From Cytophagales bacterium (GTDB lineage: Bacteria; Bacteroidota; Bacteroidia; Cytophagales; UBA9547), in assembly GCA_025360395.1 (NCBI GenBank), contig JANYCH010000060.1, positions 1-12,395 on the forward strand: a stretch of 12,395 nt of DNA, written 5' to 3'. The position numbers and the translations under genes are program-made. Of this stretch, positions 1-7,469 are shown in pieces. Position 1 is the stretch's first letter, and every line of letters starts with the position of its first letter. The notes beneath the pieces are model-generated. The model was not told where the DNA came from. It made no database searches and was given only the letters and a program-made list of their open reading frames with translations.

Positions 1-1
1 T

Positions 2-319
2 ATATTATTTTCTGATCAGACAATGTCTTTCGAGGCAGTTAAAAGTGAAGAAGAAAATACTGTTGATGAGGAATTCTTACATATGCGCAAATTGTTAAAG
101 ACAACAATTGCAGATTTGGATCTTTCAGTAAGAGCTTACAATTGCTTGAAAGCGGCTGACATTAAAGTGTTAGGTGATTTGGCAGCACTTGAAGTATCTG
201 ATATGATGAAATTCAGAAACTTTGGTAAAAAGTCTCTTCAGGAATTGGAGCAACTTATTGCTGATAAAAATTTAACGTTCGGTATGGACGTAGTTAAATA
301 CAGAATAGACGAAGATTAG
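2..319 (+). CDS. rpoA: RNA polymerase alpha subunit, C-terminal part (5' end outside window)
   Basis: The reading frame is open from the first complete codon at the left edge, so this is the 3' portion of a longer gene; the ATG at 23 is internal. The visible 105 or so residues are the alpha C-terminal domain, which binds UP-element DNA and activators. The helix-hairpin-helix pattern is clear: SVRAYNCLK holds the equivalents of E. coli Arg265 and Asn268, and FGKKSLQELE holds the GKKS turn with the Lys298 equivalent. The domain ends in the usual GMDVVKYRIDED-type acidic tail. rplQ follows after 14 bases, the standard end of the bacterial alpha operon. Nothing is odd apart from the truncation by the window. 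Confidence 0.97.
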   Translation: MLFSDQTMSFEAVKSEEENTVDEEFLHMRKLLKTTIADLDLSVRAYNCLKAADIKVLGDLAALEVSDMMKFRNFGKKSLQELEQLIADKNLTFGMDVVKYRIDED

Positions 320-333
320 TAGATTAAGAAAAG

Positions 334-954
334 ATGAGACACGGTAAATCAGTCAACCATTTAGGTAGGAAAACCGCGCATAGACATGCTATGCTTTCTA
401 ATATGGCTTCTTCTCTTATCCTTTCAAAAAGGATTGAGACAACAGTAGCCAAAGCGAAAGCACTTCGTAAGTATGTAGAGCCGTTAATTACAAAATCAAA
501 AGAAGATACAACACATTCAAGAAGAATTGTGTTTTCCTATCTTCAAAATAAGGACAGTGTAAAAACTTTGTTTAGTGAAGTATCTGAAAAGATTGCAGCA
601 CGTCCTGGGGGATATACCAGAATTATTAAAACTGGAAACAGGCTTGGTGATAATGCTGATATGTGCATCATAGAATTGGTTGATTTTAATCTTATCTATA
701 CAAACGATGAGTCTAAGTCTGCTGCTAAGAAAACAAGAAGAGGAAGAAGAGGTGCTACCACAACGACTGTTGCTCCAACAGCTCCAAAGGTTGCTACTCC
801 TAAAACTCCTATTGCTGCATCTGCGGTTCAGGACACCACCAATAATTTGTCAGAAACTAAGCTTGAAGAATCTTCTTCGGCAACAGCAACTGAGGTAGTG
901 GATTCAAAAGAAGAAGATAATACTGATAATGTTGCTAAAGAAGAAAAAGCTTAG
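334..954 (+). CDS. rplQ: 50S ribosomal protein L17 with long C-terminal extension
   Basis: L17 is a large-subunit ribosomal protein near the peptide exit tunnel. Residues 1-123 are the conserved core: it opens MRHGKSVNHLGRKTAHR and continues through the LTK-type helix (VEPLITKSKED) and GGYTRI at about 92-97. The E. coli protein has 127 residues; this one has 206. The extra part, about 124-206, is low complexity: a basic patch KKTRRGRR (132-139), an Ala/Thr/Pro stretch, then an acidic Glu/Asp/Ser tail ending KEEKA. Such tails are common on Bacteroidota L17. The ATG is preceded by a purine run (AAGAAAAG) and lies 14 bases after rpoA, so the two are surely cotranscribed. A strong hairpin terminator follows the stop. 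Confidence 0.97.
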   Translation: MRHGKSVNHLGRKTAHRHAMLSNMASSLILSKRIETTVAKAKALRKYVEPLITKSKEDTTHSRRIVFSYLQNKDSVKTLFSEVSEKIAARPGGYTRIIKTGNRLGDNADMCIIELVDFNLIYTNDESKSAAKKTRRGRRGATTTTVAPTAPKVATPKTPIAASAVQDTTNNLSETKLEESSSATATEVVDSKEEDNTDNVAKEEKA

Positions 955-975
955 TAAATTATTTAATACCATTAT

Positions 976-1011
976 AAAAAAGGATTTGACCTAAAGTCAA
1001 ATCCTTTTTTT
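976..1011 (+). terminator. Rho-independent terminator of the rpoA-rplQ operon
   Basis: A perfect 15-bp inverted repeat, left arm 976-990 and right arm 996-1010, encloses a 5-base loop (CTAAA). The central GGATTTGAC/GTCAAATCC part is the stable core; the outer six pairs are A-T and the right arm runs into a T tract at 1005-1017 broken once by an A. It starts 21 bases after the rplQ stop. The structure is nearly symmetric, but only rightward transcription arrives here. It also overlaps the candidate carA promoter. Confidence 0.9.
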
Positions 1012-1018
1012 ATTTTTG
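985..1018 (+). promoter_or_regulatory. Candidate carA promoter, Bacteroidota type, inside the rplQ terminator
   Basis: TATTTTTG at 1011-1018 matches the Bacteroidota -7 consensus TAnnTTTG at every defined position. TTTG at 985-988 fits the -33 element with 22 bases between, within the 17-23 reported for this group. The -33 element lies in the left terminator arm and the -7 in the T tract. Transcription would begin at about 1021-1026, leaving a leader of roughly 25 bases before GTG at 1049. The match and spacing are seen; promoter activity is inferred. Confidence 0.6.
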
Positions 1019-1048
1019 CACCCGCTTCATAAATTTAATCTTCATTCT

Positions 1049-2152
1049 GTGAAATATTTTAATCGTCCCAAAGCTTATCTTCTTCTTGAAGACGGAACAT
1101 TATTTGATGGTTTTGCTATTGGTAAAGCTGGTACAACTGGTGGCGAAATATGTTTTAATACCGGAATGACTGGCTATCAGGAAATTTATACAGATCCATC
1201 TTATTATGGTCAGATAATCATTAACACCAATAGTCATATTGGAAATTATGGTGTATTTAATCAAGATGAGGAATCTTCAGCACCTAAATTTAGTGGATTG
1301 GTTTGTAAGAATTTTTCTGACATGTTTTCAAGAACTATGGCTGAAGAATCACTTCAAAAATACTTTGAAAGACATAACATTACGGGAATAGCTGGTATTG
1401 ATACAAGGTCTCTTGTTACTTATTTGAGAAATAAGGGTTCCATGAATGCTATCATATCTTCTGAGATTACTGATGTGGAATTGTTAAAGAAGGAACTCTT
1501 GAAAGTTCCAAGTATGAATGGTTTAGAATTATCTTCAGTAGTAAGTACAAAAGATCCTTATTTTGTTGGTGATCCTGATTCAAGTATTAAAATTGCTACA
1601 TTGGACTTAGGTATCAAGGGCAGTATTTTAAAGAATTTGTCGCAAAGAGGGACCTATTGCAAGGTATTTCCAGCAAAAACTACTTTTGAAGAAATGCAAA
1701 AGTGGAATCCTGATGGATATTTTATTTCAAATGGGCCAGGTGACCCGGAAGCGGTCCCATATGCTATTGATACAGTTAAAAATATCCTGGCAGCTGATAA
1801 ACCATTATTTGGAATTTGTTTAGGACATCAATTATTGGCTTTAGCGGTGGGTATTTCGACATATAAAATGCACCATGGGCACAGGGGAATCAACAATCCA
1901 GTTAAAAACCTTATATCCGGACATTCAGAAATTACTTCACAAAACCATGGTTTTAGTGTAAAGGAGGACGATGTGAACAATAACCCTGATGTGATTGTTA
2001 CTCATATAAATCTCAATGACAATACTATAGAAGGAATTAAATTGAAAAATAAAAAGGCATTTTCTGTTCAATACCATCCTGAATCTTCTCCAGGGCCTCA
2101 TGATTCAAGGTATTTATTTGATGATTTCATTCAAATGATAAAGAATAAATAA
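1049..2152 (+). CDS. carA: Carbamoyl phosphate synthase small (glutaminase) subunit
   Basis: CarA hydrolyses glutamine and passes ammonia to CarB to make carbamoyl phosphate for pyrimidine and arginine synthesis. The N-terminal CPSase small domain shows LLLEDGTLF and CFNTGMTGYQEI; the C-terminal class I amidotransferase domain has the nucleophile in FGICLGHQ (Cys257 from this start), NGPGDPE, and the partners in QYHPESSPGP (His343, Glu345). I start at GTG 1049 (VKYFNRPKAYLLLEDG, 367 residues). The frame can be extended to TTG 1016, but that codon is part of the -7 element and terminator tail, and the extra 11 residues do not look like the family. No carB is in the window; unlinked carA and carB are common in this phylum. 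The ABC gene starts one base after this stop. Confidence 0.95.
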   Translation: MKYFNRPKAYLLLEDGTLFDGFAIGKAGTTGGEICFNTGMTGYQEIYTDPSYYGQIIINTNSHIGNYGVFNQDEESSAPKFSGLVCKNFSDMFSRTMAEESLQKYFERHNITGIAGIDTRSLVTYLRNKGSMNAIISSEITDVELLKKELLKVPSMNGLELSSVVSTKDPYFVGDPDSSIKIATLDLGIKGSILKNLSQRGTYCKVFPAKTTFEEMQKWNPDGYFISNGPGDPEAVPYAIDTVKNILAADKPLFGICLGHQLLALAVGISTYKMHHGHRGINNPVKNLISGHSEITSQNHGFSVKEDDVNNNPDVIVTHINLNDNTIEGIKLKNKKAFSVQYHPESSPGPHDSRYLFDDFIQMIKNK

Positions 2153-2153
2153 T

Positions 2154-3932
2154 TTGCAAAACCAGATTAAAGAGAAAAGGATTTTAGATTTTGATATTTA
2201 CAAACAGCTATATCCTTTTCTAAAACCTCATAAAGGGAGGTTTTTATTTTTAATTGTAATAATAGTTGGCCTTGCAGCTTTATCTTCTGCAAGGCCTGCT
2301 GTTTTTAAATACACTATTGATAATCATATTGCTTCCGGTAATTTAGTAATGCTGAGATGGATGACAGTTCTTGTTATCGTCATGATCCTCTTTCAGTTTG
2401 TATTTGAGTACCTGGAAACATATTTATCCGGCTGGCTTGGCCAGACTGTTATAAAGGATGTGAGGATTAAACTTTACAAGCATCTCTTAAATCATAGATT
2501 ATCATTTTTTGACCATAACCCAATCGGGCGGTTAATTACCCGAAACGTATCTGATATTGAAACATTATCCGATGTTTTCAGTCAAGGGATAGCAGCTATT
2601 TTTGCTGACCTGCTTCAGTTGCTTTTCATTTTAGGCTTCATGTTCTATACAGACTGGAAGCTTACATTGATTAGCTTGTCAATGTTACCTTTCTTATTAT
2701 TAAGCACTTATATATTTAAAGAAAGTGTCAAGAAATCTTTTAACGAAGTGAGAACTGCCGTCTCAAGCTTAAATACTTTTGTTCAGGAGCATATTGTTGG
2801 AATGTCAATTGTTCAGATTTTTAACAGTGAAAAAAGGGAATACTCTAAGTTTTTTGAAATTAATACAGTACACAAAAAAGCTAATATTAAATCTGTTTGG
2901 TATTACTCCGTTTATTTTCCGATAGCTGAAGTTATTTCGGCGGCTGGTATTGGGCTACTCGTATGGTATGGGGCACATGAGGTTCTGGAGAATAAAACAA
3001 CAATTGGGACTTTGGTTGCTTTTATCATGTACATTAATATGTTTTTCAGGCCCATCAGGATGATTGCTGATAAGCTTAACACGTTACAAATGGGCGTAGT
3101 AAGTGGGGATAGGATTCTTAAATTATTAAATGATACGTCTTTTATCCAGCCATCCGGGAATATAAAAATTGAAAGCAAAATTTCCGGGACAGTTGTATTT
3201 GAAAATTTATGGTTTGCCTATGATGATGTAAATTTTGTTTTAAAAGACATCAGTTTTGAGTTGCAAAGAGGTGAAATGCTTGCCATTGTTGGAGCTACAG
3301 GAGCAGGAAAATCCTCTATAATCAATTTGTTAAATAGGTTTTATGATTTTCAAAGGGGCAAAATTTATGTTGATGGCATTGATATAATCAATTATGATGT
3401 AGAGTCTTTGCGCAAGCACATTGCCGTTGTTCTTCAGGATGTGTTCCTTTTTTCGGATACTATTATGAATAATATCCGGCTTTGGGATGAATCTATAACT
3501 GATGCAAAAGTTATAGAAACAGCTAAGCTATTGGGAGCAGATTCATTTATTCAAAAATTACCAGGGACATACCAATACAATGTGATGGAAAGAGGTGCAA
3601 CCTTGTCAGTCGGTCAACGGCAGCTAATATCTTTCGTGAGGGCCATGGTGCATGATCCTGAAGTGTTGATCCTGGATGAGGCTACTTCTTCGGTAGATGA
3701 TGAATCTGAAACCTTGATTCAAAATGCCATAGATAAGATGATGGTTGGCAGAACAAGCATTGTTATAGCTCATAGATTATCAACAATAAAAGCAGCAAAT
3801 CAGATTATGGTACTTGATAAAGGTGAAGTAAAAGAAAAAGGAGCCCATAATGAGCTCCTAAAACTTGATGGGTTTTACTCTAAGCTTTACAAAATGCAGC
3901 TTAGAAAAACCGAGGTTCAGATATTCAGCTAA
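2154..3932 (+). CDS. ABC exporter half-transporter (fused membrane and ATPase domains, MsbA/YheI-like)
   Basis: This 592-residue protein has the layout of a type IV ABC exporter that works as a homo- or heterodimer in the inner membrane. About six membrane segments are visible (roughly 29-48, 68-89, 143-165, 168-188, 250-272, 283-299). The ATPase domain has Walker A GATGAGKSS (380-388), Q-loop Gln428, signature LSVGQ (484-488), Walker B VLILDEA with Glu509, and the switch His540 in IAHRLS. The third signature residue is Val instead of Gly, a variant I know from related Bacteroidota exporters. Its substrate cannot be read from the sequence; lipid or drug export is typical. The start must be TTG 2154: the stop upstream is close and the next ATG would remove the first membrane segment. 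With one base after carA, it is probably translated from the carA transcript. Its stop overlaps the convergent ribonuclease gene. Confidence 0.93.
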   Translation: MQNQIKEKRILDFDIYKQLYPFLKPHKGRFLFLIVIIVGLAALSSARPAVFKYTIDNHIASGNLVMLRWMTVLVIVMILFQFVFEYLETYLSGWLGQTVIKDVRIKLYKHLLNHRLSFFDHNPIGRLITRNVSDIETLSDVFSQGIAAIFADLLQLLFILGFMFYTDWKLTLISLSMLPFLLLSTYIFKESVKKSFNEVRTAVSSLNTFVQEHIVGMSIVQIFNSEKREYSKFFEINTVHKKANIKSVWYYSVYFPIAEVISAAGIGLLVWYGAHEVLENKTTIGTLVAFIMYINMFFRPIRMIADKLNTLQMGVVSGDRILKLLNDTSFIQPSGNIKIESKISGTVVFENLWFAYDDVNFVLKDISFELQRGEMLAIVGATGAGKSSIINLLNRFYDFQRGKIYVDGIDIINYDVESLRKHIAVVLQDVFLFSDTIMNNIRLWDESITDAKVIETAKLLGADSFIQKLPGTYQYNVMERGATLSVGQRQLISFVRAMVHDPEVLILDEATSSVDDESETLIQNAIDKMMVGRTSIVIAHRLSTIKAANQIMVLDKGEVKEKGAHNELLKLDGFYSKLYKMQLRKTEVQIFS

Positions 3933-5329
3933 ATTCCTTTAAACAATTCAAAGGTTTCCAAATATTCGGGAACCGTAACATTCCATCCAAAAGTATTTGT
4001 AATATTTTGGGCAAAAGCCTTGGCAACATCCGGCTCCCCATGGGTAATAAATGTGTTTTTAGGCCCGATTTTAAAGTTTTTCAGCCAGCGCATTAGTTCA
4101 GATTTATCAGCATGTGCAGATAGGGCATTGATATGTACTACCTGGCATTTTACCTCTTTTTCTTCACCAAAAATCCTGACTTTTTTCTCTCCATCCAGAA
4201 TTTTACGCCCCCTTGTTCCTTCTGCCTGGTAACCTACAATCAGAATAGTATCATTTTCTCTTTCCAGCCTGTTGTATAAATGGTGAAGGATACGGCCACC
4301 ATTACACATCCCGCTTGAGGATATTATAATTGCGTTGCTTTTAATGTTATTTATGGCAATAGATTCAGATTGACTTCTGTAATAATGAAGGTTTGGAAAA
4401 TCGAAAATGGAATCGGATTTACCATCAAGGCTTTTTCTGAGTTTGTGAAATGTACTGTGCCTTTTGTAAATGGCAGTGACATTTATACTCATCGGACTAT
4501 CTATAAAAATTGGCACATTAGGAATCAATTTTTCATCCATCAATAGCTTTACATAATAAATCAACAATTGTGTACGACCAACTGAAAATGCGGGTATCAT
4601 CAAGCACCCTTTTCTCGCTAAGGCTGTATTGATCAATTCAGCCAGCTTTTCTTTGGCGTTTTCTCCCGGATTGTCTTTATTACCGTAAGTTGATTCTATA
4701 AGTAATATATCAGCAGTTTTGAAAGTCGTAGGGTTACGTAGGATTGGTTTGTTATATCTTCCTATATCACCAGAAAACACCACTGTTTTGCGCATTTTTT
4801 CGCCCCTTATTATAACTTCTGTGATAGCAGAGCCTAAGATATGTCCGGCATCATAATATCTTATTGAAACATCTTTATTGATAACAATTGTTTCGTGGTA
4901 AGCAAAACCTTTGAAATGGTTTAAAATACCATTCACATCTTCTACAGTGTAAAGAGGCATTGGTTTTGAATGTTTTGAATAGCCTTTCTTAAAAGCCCAT
5001 TCAGCTTCTTCTTCCTGTAATTTAGCAGAATCTAAAAGCAGGATGTTCATCAGGTCTTTGGTCGCTACTGTACAATAAACCGGACCGTTAAAACCTTCTT
5101 TGAATAGTTTTGGAAGATAACCTGTATGGTCTATGTGGGCATGAGTTATCACCACCGCACTGATTGTTTTAGGGTCTACCGGAAATGGTTCCCAGTTTCT
5201 TAACCTTAAATCTTTCAATCCTTGAAACAGGCCGCAATCAACTAAAATTTTATAGTTGTCTATTTCTAATAAATACCTGGACCCTGTTACTGTTTGTGCA
5301 CCTCCGAGAAATTTCAGTCTTACGTTCAA
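3929..5329 (-). CDS. Beta-CASP metallo-beta-lactamase fold ribonuclease
   Basis: This is a two-metal RNA nuclease of the CPSF73/YSH1-like bacterial group (466 residues, usual length). Motif 2 is HAHIDH (63-68), motif 3 His163 in GHILGS, and motif 4 Asp188 in SGDIG. The beta-CASP insert follows with ESTYG (212-216), PAFSVGRTQ (246-254), IDSPM and SSSGMCNGGRILHHL (337-351). The C-terminal part gives SAHAD (404-408) and THGE (429-432), completing the metal and phosphate site. Homologues degrade or process RNA in the cytoplasm; exact substrates are not predictable. The only start consistent with the conserved VRLKFLGGAQTVTGS N-terminus is TTG at 5329, since an in-frame stop lies just upstream and the next Met is near residue 94. 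It lies 43 bases downstream of yhhQ with no terminator between, so cotranscription is likely. Its TAG overlaps the ABC gene stop. Confidence 0.93.
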   Translation of the reverse strand: MNVRLKFLGGAQTVTGSRYLLEIDNYKILVDCGLFQGLKDLRLRNWEPFPVDPKTISAVVITHAHIDHTGYLPKLFKEGFNGPVYCTVATKDLMNILLLDSAKLQEEEAEWAFKKGYSKHSKPMPLYTVEDVNGILNHFKGFAYHETIVINKDVSIRYYDAGHILGSAITEVIIRGEKMRKTVVFSGDIGRYNKPILRNPTTFKTADILLIESTYGNKDNPGENAKEKLAELINTALARKGCLMIPAFSVGRTQLLIYYVKLLMDEKLIPNVPIFIDSPMSINVTAIYKRHSTFHKLRKSLDGKSDSIFDFPNLHYYRSQSESIAINNIKSNAIIISSSGMCNGGRILHHLYNRLERENDTILIVGYQAEGTRGRKILDGEKKVRIFGEEKEVKCQVVHINALSAHADKSELMRWLKNFKIGPKNTFITHGEPDVAKAFAQNITNTFGWNVTVPEYLETFELFKGI

Positions 5330-5372
5330 TCCGAAAAATTTATCTTATAAGCTTTAATTATACGTAATATTC

Positions 5373-6134
5373 TTATTCACCTATAGTTTTAGGTTGACTT
5401 TCTTTTTCTTCCCCTACTAAGTATTTGTCTATCACGTTGTGTGCTATATAAAGTAAAGGTGTAAGTAGGACGGCGATGGTAAATTTGTAAAAATAATTTA
5501 TCAGCCCCACCGCTATTACCTGTTGCCAGGTCCAGTTTCCAAAAACATAAAAGGCGATGCCCAATACTACAAAACTGTCTATAAACTGTGAAACAATTGT
5601 GGACCCTGTGGACCTTAACCAAAGGTTCTTACTTCCGGAAACCGACTTTAAATAATGGAACGTGTGCGTGTCAATAATCTGCCCGATTAAAAAAGCAACG
5701 AGGGAACCTGTTATAATCCCTAATCCCTGCCTGAATATCATAGAAAAAGCCGAGTTTATATTAAAGCTGGAATCGTTGCTTTGTTTGTTAATGGCAATCC
5801 AAAAGTCGGCAGGTGGGAGGGTTGTACTGAAATAGATAATGCCGAAACTGTATAGTATCAGAAATGCTGTAAGGTAACTAATCATTTTCAGCCCTTTTTT
5901 ACCAAAATATTCGTTGATTATATCAGAAGTAATAAAGACAATTGGCCAGATAACTACACCAGCTGTAAGGTTAAAATCCAATATGAAATTATAAGGTAAA
6001 TGAAGCTGAAAGGGATCTGTCCCAATATACTTTTCTAGAGAAAAAATTTTAACTCCAATTATTTCAGCAAGAATGGCATTTGTTAAAAAAATGAGGCATA
6101 ATACAAGATATAGTTTCTGCTTTTTGGTTTGCAT
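5373..6134 (-). CDS. yhhQ: Queuosine precursor transporter, YhhQ/Vut_1 family
   Basis: An inner-membrane protein of about 253 residues that in characterised homologues imports queuosine precursors (preQ0/preQ1) for modification of the tRNA wobble base. It is strongly hydrophobic with about six membrane segments. Family hallmarks are WPIVFITSDIINEYFGKKG after the second segment (63-81 from this start) and RSTGSTIVSQFIDS (174-187), with GQIIDTH between them. I start at ATG 6134, giving MQTKKQKLYLV, a short basic tail before the first segment. The frame reaches back to TTG 6158, but the added residues are untypical. A terminator lies 51 bases upstream, so the gene probably has its own promoter. 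Members in other bacteria sit near queuosine genes or preQ1 riboswitches; I see neither here, so the substrate is a family-based assignment. Confidence 0.9.
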   Translation of the reverse strand: MQTKKQKLYLVLCLIFLTNAILAEIIGVKIFSLEKYIGTDPFQLHLPYNFILDFNLTAGVVIWPIVFITSDIINEYFGKKGLKMISYLTAFLILYSFGIIYFSTTLPPADFWIAINKQSNDSSFNINSAFSMIFRQGLGIITGSLVAFLIGQIIDTHTFHYLKSVSGSKNLWLRSTGSTIVSQFIDSFVVLGIAFYVFGNWTWQQVIAVGLINYFYKFTIAVLLTPLLYIAHNVIDKYLVGEEKESQPKTIGE

Positions 6135-6184
6135 TTTGTATTTAAGTGGTTGTCGCAATTTACAAACCAGAATTGTATTAAAAG

Positions 6185-6216
6185 AAAAACCTGGTAACAG
6201 AAGCTACCAGGTTTTT
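6185..6216 (-). terminator. Rho-independent terminator after the DUF3137-like gene
   Basis: A perfect 12-bp inverted repeat (6185-6196 and 6205-6216) surrounds an 8-base loop. The core is ACCTGGTA/TACCAGGT, flanked by A5 on one side and T5 on the other. Read on the minus strand it starts 24 bases after the stop of the upstream gene and ends in TTTTTCTTTT. The A/T flanks make it look bidirectional, but no rightward gene reaches it. Confidence 0.88.
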
Positions 6217-6239
6217 GGTTTATTAAGGGTATGAATTGT

Positions 6240-7193
6240 CTAAGCTGCTAATTCTTCAAGTGCCTGGTTAATAATTATATTTTTAATCAGGTTTATAGGA
6301 AAGCTTAGGTCTTGATAGTGCATGTGGATCAGATCAAATTTTTTGTTGCTTGAGAAAACCAAAGGCTCAAACAACTCTTTGTCGTGATGAATTGCAGCGT
6401 ACATATTATTTTCTACAAAAGAGATATGAACTTCGTTCAGGAATTTTTCAGAGAATTTTACAATACCATTTAAAAACTCATCTGTCAAAACCAAAGAAGG
6501 ATTGTAATCATGGTTTTTCTTTAGAATCCTTATTTGAAATTTGGAATCGAAGTCAATATTGCCAGTTTTGTAAGAGATTCCTTTTTCAACTTCAGAAAGA
6601 AAGTTAAGAGGTTCAATCACGAAATTTATAGGGAAAATAAAAGGCAAACGAGCTTTATAAAATATGCCCAAAAACATTGTTTCTGATTTTTTCGCTTTGA
6701 TTAAGTCTTTGTCAGCATATTTAATATTCAACTCTGAAAACTCTATGGTTACATCTTCTTCAAGATTACCTGCAACATAATCATCACCTTTATATTTAAC
6801 TTTTTCTTCTTTGAATATGCCTGATTTGAAAAACTCATCTTTGGATATGAAATATTTCTTGTCATAGCGCATTGCGGGATTCATGTAAATGATCGTTTTG
6901 AAAATGATGTTCTTTTTAAAATAATCATAAAAAGAAGTGTTTTTAATGATTATGTCGAACGTTTTATAGGCAGCAAGGATCAACAAACCAAATGTTGGAA
7001 TATATAAAGCCAGCATTATTGGTGCTTGCCATACAATTGCGAAGGTATATACATATGTTCCTACGAAACTCAAAACCAAGGCTGATGTAATCGCTAGTTG
7101 CATTAAAATCGAAAAACGCTTTTTTTCTACGATGTCCAGTTCTGGTAAAAGTTGCTCGTTGTAAAAATTTTTAAAATCTAAATCAGTTTTCAT
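6240..7193 (-). CDS. DUF3137-like membrane protein of unknown function
   Basis: This 317-residue protein has two adjacent hydrophobic segments near its N-terminus (about 28-53 and 56-76) followed by a soluble domain of about 220 residues. It resembles the DUF3137 family: two early membrane helices, then an EFSELNIKY motif (151-159) and an ETMFLGIFYKA-type segment (171-181), a pattern typical of those proteins. No catalytic motif is evident. The N-terminal tail has several acidic residues (MKTDLDFKNFYNEQLLPELD) and is probably cytoplasmic, but topology is not certain. ATG 7193 is clear, and the reading frame does not extend upstream with another ATG. It is bounded by a terminator downstream and a divergent promoter region upstream, so it looks monocistronic. 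Function is unknown; the family name is from pattern memory. Confidence 0.8.
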   Translation of the reverse strand: MKTDLDFKNFYNEQLLPELDIVEKKRFSILMQLAITSALVLSFVGTYVYTFAIVWQAPIMLALYIPTFGLLILAAYKTFDIIIKNTSFYDYFKKNIIFKTIIYMNPAMRYDKKYFISKDEFFKSGIFKEEKVKYKGDDYVAGNLEEDVTIEFSELNIKYADKDLIKAKKSETMFLGIFYKARLPFIFPINFVIEPLNFLSEVEKGISYKTGNIDFDSKFQIRILKKNHDYNPSLVLTDEFLNGIVKFSEKFLNEVHISFVENNMYAAIHHDKELFEPLVFSSNKKFDLIHMHYQDLSFPINLIKNIIINQALEELAA

Positions 7194-7249
7194 AATTGTA
7201 TAGTTTTAATTTAAGTATTTGTATTTGAATTTTAAGATTTTGGATTATT

Positions 7250-7257
7250 CAAATATA
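7250..7257 (-). promoter_or_regulatory. Candidate -7 element of the DUF3137-like gene
   Basis: Read on the minus strand this is TATATTTG, a full match to TAnnTTTG. Transcription would start near 7240-7245 and leave a leader of about 50 bases to ATG 7193. No TTTG or TTG -33 element sits at the right distance (the nearest is about 28 bases away), so support is from the -7 match in an AT-rich region only. Confidence 0.4.
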
Positions 7258-7347
7258 AAAGTTCCTTTTGATATCATTTCGTTGAACAAACTTAATAAAT
7301 CATTTTCAAACTAAAAAAATCTCAAATTACTAAAATTGTATTATTCT

Positions 7348-7355
7348 TATATTTG
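7348..7355 (+). promoter_or_regulatory. Candidate distal -7 element upstream of mtaB
   Basis: TATATTTG fully matches TAnnTTTG on the plus strand. Initiation near 7360 would give mtaB a leader of about 110 bases. No -33 TTG is found 17-23 bases upstream, so in this AT-rich stretch chance occurrence is plausible. Confidence 0.3.
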
Positions 7356-7456
7356 TCTTGAACGATTTTAGTATTTTAAAAAGTTCTTTAAATAGTGATA
7401 TGTTATTCCAGGATTCTAACTATTTGGACGGCTGCTTTTTTTGTGATTTAAATAGT

Positions 7457-7464
7457 TAATTTTG
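7457..7464 (+). promoter_or_regulatory. Candidate proximal -7 element of mtaB
   Basis: TAATTTTG fully matches TAnnTTTG and ends 5 bases before ATG 7470. If used, transcription would begin within a few bases of the start codon and the mRNA would be leaderless or nearly so. A -33 TTG at the expected distance is not present; the nearest TTG (7441-7443) is too close at 13 bases. Confidence 0.4.
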
Positions 7465-7469
7465 TCTGA

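Larger units (their letters stand above)
7194..7469. other. Divergent intergenic region between the DUF3137-like gene and mtaB
   Basis: 276 bases, very AT-rich, with no credible reading frame. It holds a minus-strand TAnnTTTG match (7250-7257) and two plus-strand matches (7348-7355 and 7457-7464). It also holds a 10-base direct repeat, TTTAAATAGT, at 7387-7396 and 7447-7456, exactly 60 bases apart; the second copy directly abuts the mtaB -7 candidate. I see no hairpin strong enough to be a terminator and no tRNA. Confidence 0.6.

Noticed and set aside
484..488. ABC signature LSVGQ (residue positions) as a sign of an inactive ATPase
   Set aside because: All other motifs, including the catalytic Glu and switch His, are intact, and Val at this position is familiar in related Bacteroidota exporters.
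680..898. Plus-strand frame of 72 codons inside rplQ
   Set aside because: Its Leu/Gln-rich translation is the out-of-frame reading of the repetitive rplQ tail; no start signal or homology supports it.
1016..1048. Extended carA N-terminus from TTG 1016
   Set aside because: The TTG lies in the terminator T tract and -7 element, and the added residues do not look like CarA.
3953..3974. Hairpin GGTTTCC/GGGAACC near the convergent gene ends
   Set aside because: It has one wobble pair, no T tract on either strand, and sits in the conserved coding end of the nuclease gene.
6135..6158. Extended yhhQ N-terminus from TTG 6158
   Set aside because: ATG 6134 gives a normal short basic N-terminus before the first membrane segment; the extension is not typical of the family.
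6135..6184. Possible preQ1 riboswitch in the yhhQ leader
   Set aside because: A small stem (TGGTT/AACCA) can be drawn on the minus strand, but the conserved preQ1 loop bases and A-rich tail arrangement are not recognisable and the space is small.
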